64,000 nucleotides of DNA from Streptomyces sp. HUAS 15-9. Lineage in GTDB: Bacteria > Actinomycetota > Actinomycetes > Streptomycetales > Streptomycetaceae. Made by a program: the position numbers and the translations under genes. The DNA lies in NCBI RefSeq assembly GCF_025642155.1, contig NZ_CP106798.1, positions 2,914,001-2,978,000 on the forward strand. Direction: 5' to 3'. The notes below the pieces were generated by a model, which was not told the origin of the DNA, made no database searches, and worked only from the letters and a program-made list of their open reading frames with translations. This document shows, in pieces, positions 9,380-25,975 of this stretch. Position 1 is the first letter of the stretch; each line of letters opens with the position of its first letter.

Positions 9380-10396
9380 TTACGACTCCGCCAGGATCTG
9401 TCCGACGTAACGTGCCACTGCGCGTACCGCTCCCATCGTTCCCGGGTAATCCATGCGGGTCGGTCCGACCACGCCGAGCTTGGCCACTGCCTCGCCGCCC
9501 GAACCGTAACCGACCGACACGACGGACGTGGAGTTGAGTCCCTCATGGGCGATCTCGTGGCCGATGCGCACGGTCACACCCGGATCCTTCGCCTCGCCGA
9601 GGAGCTTGAGGAGCACGACCTGCTCCTCCAGTGCCTCCAGGACGGGGCGGATCGTGAGGGGAAAGTCATGTCCGAAGCGGGTGAGATTGGCGGTGCCGCC
9701 GATCATCAGCCGCTCCTCGTTCTCCTCGACGAGCGTCTCCAGCAGAGTGGAGAGCACCGTCGAGACCGTGCCGCGGTCCTCGACCTCGAAGGCCTCCGGC
9801 AGATCCTCGACCAGCTGGGGCACGTCCGTGAAACGACGGCCCGCGACCCGGCTGTTCAGCCGCGCCCGCAGATCCGCCAGGGACGATTCCCCGAAGGGTG
9901 CCGGGCAGTCGACCATCCGCTGCTCGACCCGGCCGGTGTCCGTGATCAGCACGAGCATCACCCGCGCGGGCGCGAGCGACAGCAGTTCCACGTGCCGCAC
10001 GGTCGAGCGGGTCAGGGAGGGGTACTGCACGACGGCGACCTGCCGGGTGAGCTGGGCGAGCAGCCGTACCGTGCGTGCCACGACGTCGTCGAGGTCGACG
10101 GCGCCGTCGAGGAAGTTCTGGATCGCCCGCCGTTCGGGGGCGCTCATCGGCTTGACGCCGGCGAGTTTGTCGACGAACAGCCGGTAGCCCTTGTCCGTCG
10201 GGATCCGCCCCGCGCTGGTGTGCGGCTGGGCGATGAAGCCCTCGTCCTCCAGGGCCGCCATGTCGTTGCGGACGGTCGCCGGGGACACGCCGAGGTTGTG
10301 CCGCTCGGTGAGCGCCTTGGAGCCGACCGGCTCCTCCGTGCCGACATAGTCCTGGACGATGGCGCGCAACACCTGGAGCCTGCGTTCGCTCAGCAT
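9380..10396 (-). CDS. hrcA: Heat-shock repressor HrcA
   Basis: 338 residues, family length. N-terminal winged helix ([16 protein letters not shown], then [14 protein letters not shown]) and the C-terminal GAF-like/dimerisation domain. HrcA binds CIRCE operators and represses groE-type chaperone genes. The ATG at 10396 is preceded by GGAGG at 8 bp. A much longer upstream reading frame is rejected because it runs back through the CIRCE and the divergent MBL gene. A near-perfect CIRCE lies 42 bp upstream, implying autoregulation. Confidence 0.96.
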   Translation of the reverse strand: MLSERRLQVLRAIVQDYVGTEEPVGSKALTERHNLGVSPATVRNDMAALEDEGFIAQPHTSAGRIPTDKGYRLFVDKLAGVKPMSAPERRAIQNFLDGAVDLDDVVARTVRLLAQLTRQVAVVQYPSLTRSTVRHVELLSLAPARVMLVLITDTGRVEQRMVDCPAPFGESSLADLRARLNSRVAGRRFTDVPQLVEDLPEAFEVEDRGTVSTVLSTLLETLVEENEERLMIGGTANLTRFGHDFPLTIRPVLEALEEQVVLLKLLGEAKDPGVTVRIGHEIAHEGLNSTSVVSVGYGSGGEAVAKLGVVGPTRMDYPGTMGAVRAVARYVGQILAES

Positions 10397-10437
10397 CCGC
10401 GCACACCTCCAGAAATGTCGTGATCTTGACGCCCTGC

Positions 10438-10464
10438 CTGGCACTCTGCTCGTCCGAGTGCCAG
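10438..10464. promoter_or_regulatory. CIRCE operator for HrcA
   Basis: Perfect inverted repeat with arms CTGGCACTC and GAGTGCCAG separated by exactly nine bases; consensus CIRCE is TTAGCACTC-N9-GAGTGCTAA. It sits just upstream of hrcA, between hrcA and the divergent MBL gene, as expected for autoregulation of hrcA-dnaJ. Confidence 0.95.
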
Positions 10465-10561
10465 AGTTCCCCGGCCCAGTGTACGGCGGTGGGGTACGCC
10501 CCGGGCAAGGCCGGTCATGCGCCTTCGTGCCCGTGGTGGCCGTCACGGATAGCGTCGCCGT

Positions 10562-11284
10562 ATGACGGTGACTTGGGAAGAGCTGGGGTGGGAGCGGGTG
10601 GCCGCCGGGGTGGGCCGGTGCCGGCTGCCTGGCTGGGACTGCACGGCGGGGCTGGTTCTCGGGGAGGGTACGGCGCTGGTGGTGGACGCCGGGTCGAGCA
10701 TCGGGGAGGGCGCGTGGTTGCGCGAGCGGGCGCAGCAGCTCGCCGGTCACCGTGTGACCCATCTCGCGCTCACCCACCCGCACTTCGACCATGTCTTCGG
10801 CGCGGCGGCGTTCGCGGGCGCGGAGGTGTTCGCCGCGGTGGGCATGGACGCGGTGTTCGCGTACGAGCGGGAGGAACTCCGCCGGGACGCGATCCGCAAC
10901 GGGCTGCCCGCCCAGGAGGCGGAGGAGGCCGCCGACGCCCTCGTCCCGCCCCGTCATCTGGTCTCCGGCGAGTGGACGCTGGATCTGGGCGAGGGCCGCC
11001 AGGTGCTGCTGGCGAACGTCGGCCCGGGCCACACCGCCCATGACCTGGCGGTCCTGGTTCCGGGCGACCCCGAGGTGGTGTTCTGCGGCGACCTGGTCGA
11101 GGAGTCCGGCGAGCCCCAGGCCGGCCCCGACGCCGTACCGTCGCGGTGGCCCGCGGCCCTCGACCGGCTGCTCGCCCTGGGCGGCGAGGACGCGCTGTAC
11201 GTACCGGGTCACGGAGCGGTGGTCGACGCCGGTTTCGTACGACGGCAGCGCGACGAGCTGGCGGCGCGTTTCGGCGTGTCGTGA
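10562..11284 (+). CDS. MBL-fold metallo-hydrolase
   Basis: 240 residues. Metal site HPHFDH at residues 72-77, a further ligand in GPGHTAHD and a C-terminal VPGHGAVV, the classic glyoxalase II/beta-lactamase-like set. Substrate unknown. Divergent from hrcA, with the CIRCE between the two, and 34 bp upstream of the DUF3097 gene, with which it probably forms an operon. Confidence 0.88.
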   Translation: MTVTWEELGWERVAAGVGRCRLPGWDCTAGLVLGEGTALVVDAGSSIGEGAWLRERAQQLAGHRVTHLALTHPHFDHVFGAAAFAGAEVFAAVGMDAVFAYEREELRRDAIRNGLPAQEAEEAADALVPPRHLVSGEWTLDLGEGRQVLLANVGPGHTAHDLAVLVPGDPEVVFCGDLVEESGEPQAGPDAVPSRWPAALDRLLALGGEDALYVPGHGAVVDAGFVRRQRDELAARFGVS

Positions 11285-11318
11285 GCGGGGGTACGGCGGT
11301 TCTCCTATCGTCATCCGA

Positions 11319-12128
11319 ATGCGCCAGTACTCGCCGGACCTGACCCCGCCCTGGAAGAAGCCCGAGCCGGTCCCGGAGGTCCCGGCGGACCCCGGTCTGG
11401 TGGTGGAGGAGCCCGGCACCGGCTTCTGCGGCGCGGTGATCCGCTGCGAGGCGGGCACGGTGACGCTGGAGGACCGCTTCGGCAAGCACCGGGTGTTCCC
11501 GCTGGAGCCGCGCGGCTTCCTGCTGGAGGGCAGGGTGGTGACACTGGTGAGGCCTTCGACAGCGCCGGTACGTCCCACCCGTACCGCTTCCGGCTCGGTC
11601 GCCGTCCCCGGCGCACGCGCGCGTGTCGCCCGCGCCGGCCGCATCTACGTCGAGGGCCGCCACGACGCGGAGCTGGTCGAGAAGGTGTGGGGCGACGACC
11701 TGCGCATCGAGGGCGTGGTCGTGGAGTACCTGGAGGGTGTGGACGACCTGCTGTCGATCGTGGCGGAGTTCGGGCCAGGGCCGGACGCGCGACTGGGTGT
11801 CCTGGTGGACCACCTGGTGCCGGGTACGAAGGAGTGGCGGCTCGCCGAGTCGGTGACGAGCGAGCACGCGCTGGTGGTGGGCCACCCGTACATCGACATC
11901 TGGGAGGCGGTGAAGCCGGCGTCCCTGGGGATCACGGGCTGGCCGCGCGTCCCGCACGGCCAGGACTGGAAGACGGGGGTGTGCCGGGCGCTGGGCTGGC
12001 CGGAGAACACGGGGGCGGCTTGGCAGGGGATTCTGTCTCGGGTGCGGTCCTACAAGGACCTGGAGCCGGAGTTGCTGGGGAGGGTGGAGGAACTGATCGA
12101 CTTCGTCACGGGTAGCGGTGGGGCCTGA
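11319..12128 (+). CDS. DUF3097 family protein
   Basis: 269 residues of an actinobacteria-restricted family I recognise from its layout after hrcA. Visible features: an N-terminal beta-rich domain, a TOPRIM-like core with [23 protein letters not shown] and [12 protein letters not shown], and a helical C-terminus. The TOPRIM-like acidic residues (E, D..D) suggest nucleic-acid or metal binding, but no activity is known to me. Start at 11319 follows the MBL stop closely. The 3' end overlaps the convergent Uma2 gene by 23 bp. Confidence 0.85.
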   Translation: MRQYSPDLTPPWKKPEPVPEVPADPGLVVEEPGTGFCGAVIRCEAGTVTLEDRFGKHRVFPLEPRGFLLEGRVVTLVRPSTAPVRPTRTASGSVAVPGARARVARAGRIYVEGRHDAELVEKVWGDDLRIEGVVVEYLEGVDDLLSIVAEFGPGPDARLGVLVDHLVPGTKEWRLAESVTSEHALVVGHPYIDIWEAVKPASLGITGWPRVPHGQDWKTGVCRALGWPENTGAAWQGILSRVRSYKDLEPELLGRVEELIDFVTGSGGA

Positions 12129-12684
12129 CGTCCGGGAAGGTTCCGAATTCGCTGGTGTCCAGTTCGAGCCCCAGAGCCTCCAACGGGACTTGATCGCCGA
12201 ACTTGATGATCTCCTGGCTGAGGTAGTCGGCGTCCTCACCCTGGCCCGCAGGTTTCGTCAGCAAGACACAGTGCGCCATGATCGGGTCGAGGATGAGGTA
12301 GGCGGGGATCCTCCCGGCGGCGTAGATCGAGCGTTTGACCACGTAGTCCTGATGGACGCTGGACTTGGAGACGACCTCCACGACCATCGTGATCAGCTGA
12401 CACGGCAGCCCTCGTCCCGAAGAGGGTAGGAGGTCGCGCGCCACGACGACCAGATCCGGTACCGGCTCACTTGTCTCATCGAGGATGTCGACATCCTGGG
12501 TCTGAAGGCGAGACCAACGCAGCCGCGGGATCTGGTCCTGCACCTCGGCAACGATCATGTTGTGCACGATGTCAGGGCTGGCCATCATCACGATCACTCC
12601 GCGGAGAAGCTCAGCCTTGACACCCTCGGGAGGCTCGAACTGTTCGATGTACTTGGCCATTCCACGTTCGTCCACAGCGGTCAT
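12106..12684 (-). CDS. Uma2 family (PD-(D/E)XK-like) putative endonuclease
   Basis: 192 residues. Typical Uma2 pattern: E-LLRGVIVMMASP, H-N-IV, then PVPDLVVVARD, MVVEVVSKSSVHQDYVVKRSIYAAGRIPAYLILDP, which supplies the D..E.K nuclease-like residues. Uma2 proteins are very abundant in Streptomyces; their biological role is not settled. The start at 12684 is chosen because the upstream extension lacks a ribosome site. Codon bias is slightly weaker than in neighbours. The end overlaps the convergent DUF3097 gene. Confidence 0.83.
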   Translation of the reverse strand: MTAVDERGMAKYIEQFEPPEGVKAELLRGVIVMMASPDIVHNMIVAEVQDQIPRLRWSRLQTQDVDILDETSEPVPDLVVVARDLLPSSGRGLPCQLITMVVEVVSKSSVHQDYVVKRSIYAAGRIPAYLILDPIMAHCVLLTKPAGQGEDADYLSQEIIKFGDQVPLEALGLELDTSEFGTFPDVRPHRYP

Positions 12685-12782
12685 CTCCGTGGCCTCCACA
12701 TCCGCCGCGTCCTTTTGGCGGCAGCCTACGAACCAGGTTAAGGACCGAACCGGCGTTCCGGGGGATTCACTCACCCGAGTGA

Positions 12783-14015
12783 TCAATCCACCAGGTCCCT
12801 GACCACCGCATCCGCCAGCAGCCTCCCCCGCAACGTCAGCACCGCCCGCCCCTCCCCGTACGGCCCTTCCTGCAGCAGCCCGTCCCCCAGTGCCCGGCGC
12901 GAAGCCGCGAGCCCCTCCTCGCGCAGCAGCGTCAGCGGTGCCCCCTCCCGCAGCCGCAGCTCCAGCAGGATCCGCTCCACCCGGCGGTCCTCGTCCGACA
13001 GCAGCTCGCGGCCCGCTCCCGGCGTCCGCCCCGACGCCAGGGCCGCCGCGTACGCCCCCGGGTGCTTCACGTTCCACCAGCGGACGCCTCCGACGTGGCT
13101 GTGGGCGCCCGGACCCGCGCCCCACCAGTCGGCCCCGCGCCAGTACAGCTCGTTGTGCAGGCAGCGGCCCGATTCCGAGGTGGCCCAGTTGGACACCTCG
13201 TACCAGTCGAAGCCCGCCGCCGACAGGGCCTCCTCGGCAATCAGATAGCGGTCCGCGTGGACGTCGTCGTCCGTCATCGGGACCTCGCCCCGGCGGATGC
13301 GACGGGCCAGCTGCGTGCCCTCCTCGACGATCAGGGCGTAGGCGCTGACGTGGTCCGGCCCGGCGCCGATCGCCGCGTCCAGCGACGCCCGCCAGTCGTC
13401 GTCCGACTCGCCGGGTGTGCCGTAGATCAGGTCCAGGTTCACATGCTCGAAGCCCACGGCCCTCGCCTCCGCCACGCAGGCTTCGGGGCGCCCGGGGGTG
13501 TGCGTCCGGTCGAGCACGCGCAGCACATGCTGCTTCGCGCTCTGCATGCCGAAGGAGACGCGGTTGAAGCCGCCCGCGCGGAGCGCGGCCAGATAGGCCG
13601 GGTCGACCGACTCCGGGTTCGCCTCCGTCGTGACCTCCGCGTCGGCCGCCAGAGAGAACTCGTCGCGGATCGCCCCCAGCATCCGTACGAGATCGTCCGC
13701 GGCCAACAGCGTCGGCGTACCGCCCCCGACGAACACCGTGCGGACCGCGCGCGGGTCGTCGCCCAGCACCTTGCGGGCCAGGCGGATCTCGTCGATCAGC
13801 GTGTCCGCGTAGTTGTCGCGGGAGGCGAGGACACCGCCCGTGCCGCGCAGCTCGGTCGCGGTGTAGGTGTTGAAGTCGCAGTAGCCGCAGCGGGTCGCGC
13901 AGTACGGAACGTGCAGGTAGAAACCGAGGGGCCGGTCGGCGGCCCCGGCGAGCGCGGACGCGGGCAGCGCACCGTCGGCGGGGACGGGCTCGCCGTCGGG
14001 GAGTGCGGAAGGCAT
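12783..14015 (-). CDS. hemW: Radical SAM coproporphyrinogen III oxidase-like heme chaperone HemW
   Basis: 410 residues. CATRCGYC at residues 39-46 is the CX3CX2C radical-SAM cluster site, followed by CDFNTYT; GGGTPTLL and the HemW C-terminal domain are present. HemW-type proteins bind heme and pass it to acceptors; they were formerly annotated as HemN. The ATG at 14015 gives the usual Streptomyces N-terminus; GGAGG lies only 2 bp upstream, and an ATG at 14024 is an alternative. Located 41 bp from the SpoIIE-type gene on the same strand. Confidence 0.9.
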   Translation of the reverse strand: MPSALPDGEPVPADGALPASALAGAADRPLGFYLHVPYCATRCGYCDFNTYTATELRGTGGVLASRDNYADTLIDEIRLARKVLGDDPRAVRTVFVGGGTPTLLAADDLVRMLGAIRDEFSLAADAEVTTEANPESVDPAYLAALRAGGFNRVSFGMQSAKQHVLRVLDRTHTPGRPEACVAEARAVGFEHVNLDLIYGTPGESDDDWRASLDAAIGAGPDHVSAYALIVEEGTQLARRIRRGEVPMTDDDVHADRYLIAEEALSAAGFDWYEVSNWATSESGRCLHNELYWRGADWWGAGPGAHSHVGGVRWWNVKHPGAYAAALASGRTPGAGRELLSDEDRRVERILLELRLREGAPLTLLREEGLAASRRALGDGLLQEGPYGEGRAVLTLRGRLLADAVVRDLVD

Positions 14016-14056
14016 GTCCTCCATTGTCCCGTACGGCCACGGCTGCTCCGCAACGG

Positions 14057-16045
14057 TCACTCCGCCTGGAGCACCAGCAGCGCCAGGTCGTCCTCCGGCG
14101 CCCCGCCGCCGAACTCGTGCACCAGCCGTCTGATCCGCTCCGCGATCAGCTCGGCGCTCAGCCCCACGCAACCGGACAGCGCCTGCGCGAGTCCGTCACC
14201 GTCGTCGAACTGGTGCGTGCCGGAGCGTCGCTCGGTCACCCCGTCGGTGACGCACAGCAGGCTGTCGCCGGAGCGCAGTTCGATGGTCTCGCTGGTGTAC
14301 GTGGCGTCCTCGACGACCCCGAGGAGGGTCTGCGGCTGTGCGGCCGTACGGACCTCCCCGTCCGGCCCGAGGTGCAACGGCAGCGGGTGTCCGGCGGAGG
14401 CGAGGGTGCAGCGGACACCGCCGGCGAAGGGGACGAGTTCGCCGTAGAGGAGGGAGAGGAAGCGGGTCTGCGGGCCGTCCCCGGGAGCCATGGGACGGCC
14501 CCCGGCGGCCGCCAGCGCGCGGGCGGCCGCGTCGGCGGCCTCCGTGGCGTCGTCCAGGAGGAGCTGGTTGAGGCGGTCGAGGACGTCGGCGACCCGGTAG
14601 CCCTCGCGGGCGAGGAGCCGCAGCCAGGGGCGGGCCAGCCCGATCACGACCGCGGCCTCGGGGCCCTTGCCCTGCACATCGCCGACGGCGAAGCACCAGC
14701 GGCCGTCGCCCGCCGGGAACAGGTCGTAGAAGTCGCCGCTCGGGCCGCCCTTGTCGCACGGCTCGTAGACCAGCGCGCTGCGCAGCCCCGGGATCTCGGC
14801 GACCGCGCCCGGCAGCAGCCCGCGCTGCAGGACGGCGCTGATGTTGGCCTGACGGGCGTACTGGCGGGCCGCGCCGATGGCGAGGGCCACCCGGCGGCCG
14901 AGGTCCTCGACGAGCCCGGTGATCTCGTCCGGGAAGCGCGGCAGCCCGCATCGCCCGATGACCAGCGTGCCCAGCGGGCGGCCGCCCGCGATCAGCCGGT
15001 AGGCGAGCGCCGTGCCGTCGATGCCCTGCGGGCCGAGCGCGTCGCCGGGCCAGGGGTACGGCTCGGGCCCGGACCGCAGCCCGTCACGGGGGCGTGGCGG
15101 GTCCTTGTCCAGTGCCCGGCGCAGCTCCTCGATGCGGTTCTCGCTGCTGTGCCAGACCCGGGCGAGGCGCGGTCCCGCGGCGCCGGTGCCGTCCGCCCAG
15201 CCTGCCCCGCTTCCGGCTCCGCTCCAGCTGGGGGATCCCCATCGCCCGGTCGACTCGTCCTCCAGCCACACCGCGCACCAGTCGGCGAGCCGCGGCACGA
15301 TCAGCTGTCCGGTGAGCGCGGCGACCAGGGTCTCGTCGAGCTGTCCGGCGAGCAGGTCGGAGGCCTCGGCGAGGAAGGACAGGGCGCCGCGGCCGAGCCA
15401 GTCCCGGTCCCGCTCGGCCCGCTGCGGTTCGGGCGCCAGGATCTCGGCGACCTTCAGCCCGCGTTCCAGGGCGCGCTCCCCGGCGTAGGCCTCGATCTCG
15501 TCGGCGGCCGCGCTCCCCTCGGCGGGCAGCCGCGCCCACACCGTCTTGGCGCCGGTGCGATAGCTGACACCCCAGGACTCGGCGAGGGTGGCGACGAGGC
15601 GCAGGCCGCGGCCGTACTCCGGTGTCTCGTACGGCGAGTCGCCGCCGTGCTCGCGGGGCGCGCGCGAGGGGTGGTGGTCGCAGACCTCGATGACGAGTGC
15701 CCCGGTGTCGTCCAGCCGGCAGGTGAGTTCGACGTCGGTGCCCGCGTGGACGACGGCGTTGGTGACGAGTTCGCTGACCGCGACCATGGCGTCGTCGGCG
15801 AGCCGCTCGCAGCGCACGAGCCCCAGCTCGGTCCACTCGGTGAGGGCCGAGCGCATCAGTTGGCGGGCGGTGGCCGGGGCGAGGGGGCTTCCGGGCAGGG
15901 TCGTACGCACCTCCGTACCCACCTCTGTACGCACCTCCGTGCACTCCCCCGCGCTACCCACCTCTGTGCACTCCCCCACGCTCGGATGCACAGGCGCACC
16001 ACGGCCACGGGCAATGGTCTCCCGTTGCGTCGGTATGGGCCCCAT
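14057..16045 (-). CDS. SpoIIE-type PP2C phosphatase with HATPase (anti-sigma kinase-like) and GAF domains
   Basis: 662 residues. Order: a low-complexity N-terminus; an RsbW-like ATPase ([12 protein letters not shown] near residue 90, then [15 protein letters not shown]); a central GAF-like part; and a C-terminal SpoIIE phosphatase ([39 protein letters not shown]). Such fusions act as both kinase and phosphatase of anti-sigma-factor antagonists in stress and development. ATG at 16045 has GGGAG 7 bp upstream. Divergent from the HAMP-repeat hybrid kinase, sharing a 102-bp promoter region, so a joint regulatory role is plausible. The N-terminus is encoded by a 12-bp tandem repeat. Confidence 0.9.
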   Translation of the reverse strand: MGPIPTQRETIARGRGAPVHPSVGECTEVGSAGECTEVRTEVGTEVRTTLPGSPLAPATARQLMRSALTEWTELGLVRCERLADDAMVAVSELVTNAVVHAGTDVELTCRLDDTGALVIEVCDHHPSRAPREHGGDSPYETPEYGRGLRLVATLAESWGVSYRTGAKTVWARLPAEGSAAADEIEAYAGERALERGLKVAEILAPEPQRAERDRDWLGRGALSFLAEASDLLAGQLDETLVAALTGQLIVPRLADWCAVWLEDESTGRWGSPSWSGAGSGAGWADGTGAAGPRLARVWHSSENRIEELRRALDKDPPRPRDGLRSGPEPYPWPGDALGPQGIDGTALAYRLIAGGRPLGTLVIGRCGLPRFPDEITGLVEDLGRRVALAIGAARQYARQANISAVLQRGLLPGAVAEIPGLRSALVYEPCDKGGPSGDFYDLFPAGDGRWCFAVGDVQGKGPEAAVVIGLARPWLRLLAREGYRVADVLDRLNQLLLDDATEAADAAARALAAAGGRPMAPGDGPQTRFLSLLYGELVPFAGGVRCTLASAGHPLPLHLGPDGEVRTAAQPQTLLGVVEDATYTSETIELRSGDSLLCVTDGVTERRSGTHQFDDGDGLAQALSGCVGLSAELIAERIRRLVHEFGGGAPEDDLALLVLQAE
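15903..15977. repeat. 12-bp degenerate tandem repeat in the SpoIIE-gene 5' end
   Basis: Unit close to GTACGCACCTCC, occurring as three head-to-tail copies and then alternating with GTGCACTCCCCC. It encodes the TEV-R/G-TEV stretch ahead of the ATPase domain. All units keep the frame, so copy-number change would only alter linker length. Confidence 0.7.
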
Positions 16046-16147
16046 CTACGGCTCCCGGAGCAGTTCGGACGAATACGCCTCGGTCGATGCCGACAGAGTG
16101 ACAGACTGACTGCGCCCATAAGCGCCGAGTTACCGAAGTGGGCCGCC

Positions 16148-20310
<4,163 letters not shown>

Positions 20311-20314
<4 letters not shown>

Positions 20315-20901
20315 GCGCTGAGGCAACGACCGGCGAGCGGGCCGGGATCCTCCTCGTGGACGACATGGAGGACAACCTGATCGCGCTGGAGGCCGTCCTG
20401 GGCTCCCTCAACCAGCCGCTCGTGCGGGCACGGTCGGGCGAGGAGGCGATGAAGGCGCTGCTGCGCAGGCAGTTCGCCCTGGTCCTCATGGACATCCGGA
20501 TGCCGGGCATGGACGGCTTCGAGACGGCCGCGAACATCAAGCGGCTCGATCAGACCAAGGACATCCCGATCATCTTCCTGACCGGCGCGGACGACGACGC
20601 GGGCTACGCCTTCCGCGGCTACGCCACGGGCGCCGCCGACTACCTGACGAAGCCCTTCGACCCCTGGGTACTGCGCGCCAAGGTCTCCGTCTTCCTGGAC
20701 CTCCACCGCAAGAACCGTCAGCTGGAACACCTGCTCAGCCAGGAACAGTCCCACTGCGCCCAGGTGACCACCCATCTGAACACCCTGGAAAAGCTGTTGG
20801 CGGCCGACCCGGTGAACCTTACGGAGGCCCGGGCGCAGGTGCAGCAGGTGCAGCAGCTGGTGGAGTCGATCCGCCGACGGGGGCAGGGGCAGGCCCGTTA
20901 G
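20311..20901 (+). CDS. Response regulator (receiver domain with coiled-coil tail)
   Basis: 196 residues. Receiver domain with acidic pocket DDMEDN (near 17), phospho-acceptor in VLMDIRMPG and the conserved Lys in YLTKPFDP. No DNA-binding domain; the C-terminal 70 residues are helical and Gln-rich (QVQQVQQLVESIRRR). It overlaps the kinase stop (ATGA) and is the likely phosphotransfer partner. A single-domain regulator of this kind probably acts by protein contact. Confidence 0.9.
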
Positions 20902-20933
20902 GTCCCTGCCCCTGCCCCACCGCCGGGGAACGG

Positions 20934-22808
<1,875 letters not shown>

Positions 22809-22890
22809 GACATCCTCCGGGGCCCGCGACGGTGCGGCTGGCTCAGTGCGGCTGGGTCAACTCACGGGTATGGTTCAGCGCCGTTGTTTA

Positions 22891-22900
22891 ACTCGCGAGT
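22891..22900. promoter_or_regulatory. Palindrome ACTCGCGAGT upstream of the acyl-CoA ligase
   Basis: Perfect 10-bp palindrome flanked by TTTA and AACT, 83 bp before the ligase start; a degraded copy (ACTCACGGGT) lies at about 22860-22869. The spacing and position suit a TetR-type operator, but no regulator gene for it is nearby. Confidence 0.45.
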
Positions 22901-22996
22901 AACTATCGAGCAGAGATCAGAGTAGAGCCCGACCGGCCGGTTCGTAAGAGGCGGCGGCCTGTCACTTCCTCCAGAGAGTGACCACTCACATGCGAA

Positions 22997-23028
22997 GGGG
23001 TCCGCCGCGCTTTCGCACGACGGACCCC
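22997..23028 (-). terminator. Hairpin downstream of lepA
   Basis: Perfect 8-bp arms GGGGTCCG and CGGACCCC with a 16-base loop, 51 bp beyond the lepA stop. It lacks a T run, as is common for Streptomyces terminators. Confidence 0.6.
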
Positions 23029-23079
23029 CCTTGCGCCCCATTTGGCCGGGCGACCGGCGCTTACTGCCGGTAACCGCGA

Positions 23080-24954
23080 CTACTTCCTGCCCTTGGCCGA
23101 CCCCGCGCTGTCATCGCTGGAGAGGACGGCGATGAAGGCCTCCTGCGGAACCTCCACGGAACCCACCATCTTCATCCGCTTCTTTCCTTCCTTCTGCTTC
23201 TCCAGCAGCTTCCGCTTACGGGAGATGTCACCGCCGTAGCACTTGGCGAGGACGTCCTTGCGGATGGCGCGGATGGTCTCGCGGGCGATGACCCGGGAGC
23301 CGATGGCGGCCTGGATGGGCACCTCGAAGGCCTGCCGCGGGATGAGCTCGCGCAGCTTGGCGACGAGCCGTACGCCGTACGCGTACGCGGCGTCCTTGTG
23401 GGTGATCGCCGAGAAGGCGTCCACCTTGTCGCCGTGCAGCAGGATGTCGACCTTGACCAGGCTGGAGGTCTGCTCGCCGGTGGGCTCGTAGTCCAGCGAC
23501 GCGTAGCCACGCGTCTTCGACTTCAGCTGGTCGAAGAAGTCGAAGACGATCTCGGCGAGCGGGAGGGTGTACCGGATCTCGACCCGGTCCTCGGAGAGGT
23601 AGTCCATGCCGAGCAGGGTGCCGCGCCTGGTCTGGCACAGCTCCATGATCGAGCCGATGAACTCGGACGGCGCCAGGATCGTGGCCCGCACGACCGGCTC
23701 GTACACCTCGCCGATCTTGCCTTCGGGGAATTCGCTCGGGTTGGTGACGACGTGCTCGCTGCGGTCCTCCATGACCACGCGGTAGACCACGTTGGGCGCG
23801 GTGGCGATCAGGTCGAGGCCGAACTCGCGCTCCAGCCGCTCGCGCACCACGTCGAGGTGGAGCAGCCCGAGGAAGCCGACGCGGAAGCCGAAGCCGAGGG
23901 CCGCGGAGGTCTCCGGCTCGTACACCAGCGCGGCGTCGTTCAGCTGGAGCTTGTCCAGGGCCTCGCGCAGCTCGGGGTAGTCCGAGCCGTCCAGCGGATA
24001 CAGACCCGAGAAGACCATCGGCTTCGGGTCCTTGTAACCGCCGAGGGCCTCGGTGGCACCCTTGACCTGGCTGGTGACGGTGTCACCGACCTTGGACTGG
24101 CGGACGTCCTTCACACCGGTGATCAGATAGCCCACCTCGCCGACGCCCAGGCCGTCGGCCGGGAGCATCTCGGGCGAGTTGGTGCCGATCTCCAGCAGCT
24201 CGTGGGTGGCGCCCGTCGACATCATCTTGATGCGCTCGCGTTTGTTGAGCTGACCGTCGATGACACGGACATACGTGACCACGCCGCGGTACGAGTCGTA
24301 CACCGAGTCGAAGATCATCGCGCGGGCGGGCGCGTCCTCGACGCCGACCGGCGCGGGGATGTCCCGGACCACCCTGTCGAGCAGCGCGTCCACGCCGACA
24401 CCGGTCTTCGCGGACACCCGCAGCACGTCGTCGGGGTCGCAGCCGACCAGGTTGGCGAGCTCCTCGGCGAACTTCTCGGGCTGCGCGGCCGGCAGGTCGA
24501 TCTTGTTCAGTACGGGGATGATCGTGAGGTCGTTCTCCATCGCCAGGTAGAGGTTGGCGAGGGTCTGCGCCTCGATGCCCTGGGCGGCGTCGACGAGGAG
24601 GATGGTCCCCTCGCAGGCGGCGAGCGACCGCGAGACCTCGTAGGTGAAGTCGACGTGCCCCGGGGTGTCGATCATGTTGAGGATGTGGGTCGTGCCCTGG
24701 TCGGGGCCCTCGGTCGGGGCCCAGGGCAGACGCACGGCCTGGGACTTGATCGTGATGCCGCGCTCGCGCTCGATGTCCATCCGGTCGAGGTACTGAGCAC
24801 GCATCTGCCGCTGCTCGACCACACCGGTCAGCTGGAGCATCCTGTCGGCGAGCGTGGACTTGCCGTGGTCGATGTGCGCGATGATGCAGAAATTGCGGAT
24901 CAGAGCCGGGTCGGTACGGCTCGGCTCGGGCACATTCTTAGGGGTCGCGGGCAC
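23080..24954 (-). CDS. lepA: Elongation factor 4 (back-translocating ribosomal GTPase)
   Basis: 624 residues from the GTG at 24954. G1 motif AHIDHGKST, switch region [20 protein letters not shown] and the lepA-specific C-terminal domain. The enzyme remobilises stalled ribosomes. The GTG start gives the actinobacterial N-terminus ([21 protein letters not shown]) and has AGGA upstream; an ATG at 25014 would add 20 residues not expected in the family. Divergent from rpsT, a pairing conserved in actinobacteria. Confidence 0.95.
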   Translation of the reverse strand: MPATPKNVPEPSRTDPALIRNFCIIAHIDHGKSTLADRMLQLTGVVEQRQMRAQYLDRMDIERERGITIKSQAVRLPWAPTEGPDQGTTHILNMIDTPGHVDFTYEVSRSLAACEGTILLVDAAQGIEAQTLANLYLAMENDLTIIPVLNKIDLPAAQPEKFAEELANLVGCDPDDVLRVSAKTGVGVDALLDRVVRDIPAPVGVEDAPARAMIFDSVYDSYRGVVTYVRVIDGQLNKRERIKMMSTGATHELLEIGTNSPEMLPADGLGVGEVGYLITGVKDVRQSKVGDTVTSQVKGATEALGGYKDPKPMVFSGLYPLDGSDYPELREALDKLQLNDAALVYEPETSAALGFGFRVGFLGLLHLDVVRERLEREFGLDLIATAPNVVYRVVMEDRSEHVVTNPSEFPEGKIGEVYEPVVRATILAPSEFIGSIMELCQTRRGTLLGMDYLSEDRVEIRYTLPLAEIVFDFFDQLKSKTRGYASLDYEPTGEQTSSLVKVDILLHGDKVDAFSAITHKDAAYAYGVRLVAKLRELIPRQAFEVPIQAAIGSRVIARETIRAIRKDVLAKCYGGDISRKRKLLEKQKEGKKRMKMVGSVEVPQEAFIAVLSSDDSAGSAKGRK

Positions 24955-25174
24955 GCAGGGTCCTGTCTCTTGAGGCGCCTTATGCCTCGGGTCGGATCGA
25001 TACGTAGTCTCCATGGTCCCACGGGCGCGGACCGGCGACCGGTTTGGGCCGCTCGGGGAGCCGCTGGTAACGTGGGTGGCTGTGCCTCATGCCCTCTCAG
25101 CGCGAGGCGCATCTTCAAGAAATCATCGGTGCGGGACCCGTGCGGCCCGTGCCAGAACCTGAAAAGGCTCATTC

Positions 25175-25441
25175 GTGGCGAACATCAAGTCCCAGATCAA
25201 GCGGATCAAGACCAACGAGAAGGCCCGGCTGCGCAACAAGGCCGTCAAGTCCTCCCTGAAGACCGCGATCCGCAAGGCCCGCGAGGCCGCTGCCGCGGGT
25301 GACGTCGAGAAGGCCACCGAGTACCAGCGCGCTGCCGCGCGTCAGCTCGACAAGGCCGTCTCGAAGGGCGTCATCCACAAGAACCAGGCCGCCAACAAGA
25401 AGTCGGCGCTGGCTTCGAAGGTCGCTTCCCTCAAGGGCTGA
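25175..25441 (+). CDS. rpsT: 30S ribosomal protein S20
   Basis: 88 residues, lysine/arginine-rich, opening [25 protein letters not shown], the canonical S20 N-terminus. Binds the 5' domain of 16S rRNA. GTG start at 25175 with AAAAGG 7 bp upstream. Divergent from lepA; the 160-bp interval should hold promoters for both. Confidence 0.97.
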   Translation: MANIKSQIKRIKTNEKARLRNKAVKSSLKTAIRKAREAAAAGDVEKATEYQRAAARQLDKAVSKGVIHKNQAANKKSALASKVASLKG

Positions 25442-25511
25442 GTCAACTCCGACTTGACCGCCGGACGGACCCAGAGCGGGCCCTCTCTCATCCGCTCCCG
25501 ACCGGCAGCCC

Positions 25512-25553
25512 GAGCTCATACGCGGCCTGCGTTCGCCACGCGGGTATGAGCTC
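25512..25553. repeat. Inverted repeat downstream of rpsT
   Basis: Perfect 10-bp arms GAGCTCATAC and GTATGAGCTC around a 22-base loop, about 70 bp after the rpsT stop. It could act as a terminator-like RNA hairpin. The rest of 25442-25759 shows no convincing gene; leftward open frames there are Arg/Pro/Gly-rich and look like composition artefacts. Confidence 0.55.
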
Positions 25554-25759
25554 ACCAGCTTGATCCCAAGGCCCTGCCACCTCACCCTTCCCCGGGGCGG
25601 ACGGCGGGGCCTTCGGCATGCGCGGGTGCCTCCGGCGGGGGCGGTGACTCGGGAGTGGTCGGGGGGACAGTGTGCCCCCGCCGGGGGATCTCCGGACGTC
25701 TCCCCCGGCGCCTCGTGAACGGGCACGGCGAGTGGGCCGGAGGGACACCGCGTGCCGAA

Positions 25760-25975
25760 GCAGCGCGTGGCCCCGCCGTCAGCGGCCCCGGGAGGCGGGT
25801 ACGGCGACCGGAACGGAGAAGCACCGCGTGCGCGATCGACACGAGCACCGCGAGCCAAGACAGCGCGTGCCCCCGCTCATCAGCGTCGCCTGGGAGCGGG
25901 TACGGCAACCGGAGCGGAGAAGCACCGCCTGCCAAGGCAGCACCTGCCCCCGCCGTCAGCGGCCCCGGGAGCGGG
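25760..25975. repeat. Degenerate tandem repeat containing copies of the holA 3' end
   Basis: Three related blocks start at about 25760, 25861 and 25938. The first two share CAGCGCGTG, CCCCG, GGGTACGGC and AGCGGAGAAGCACCG/ACGGAGAAGCACCG segments. The block at 25760 and the one overlapping the holA stop share CCGCCGTCAGCGGCCCCGGG. So the end of holA, including its stop codon, has been duplicated downstream. No gene is seen in this stretch. Confidence 0.6.

Noticed and set aside
10397..11644. Long upstream extension of hrcA
   Set aside because: Would run through the CIRCE and the opposite MBL gene; true start has GGAGG.
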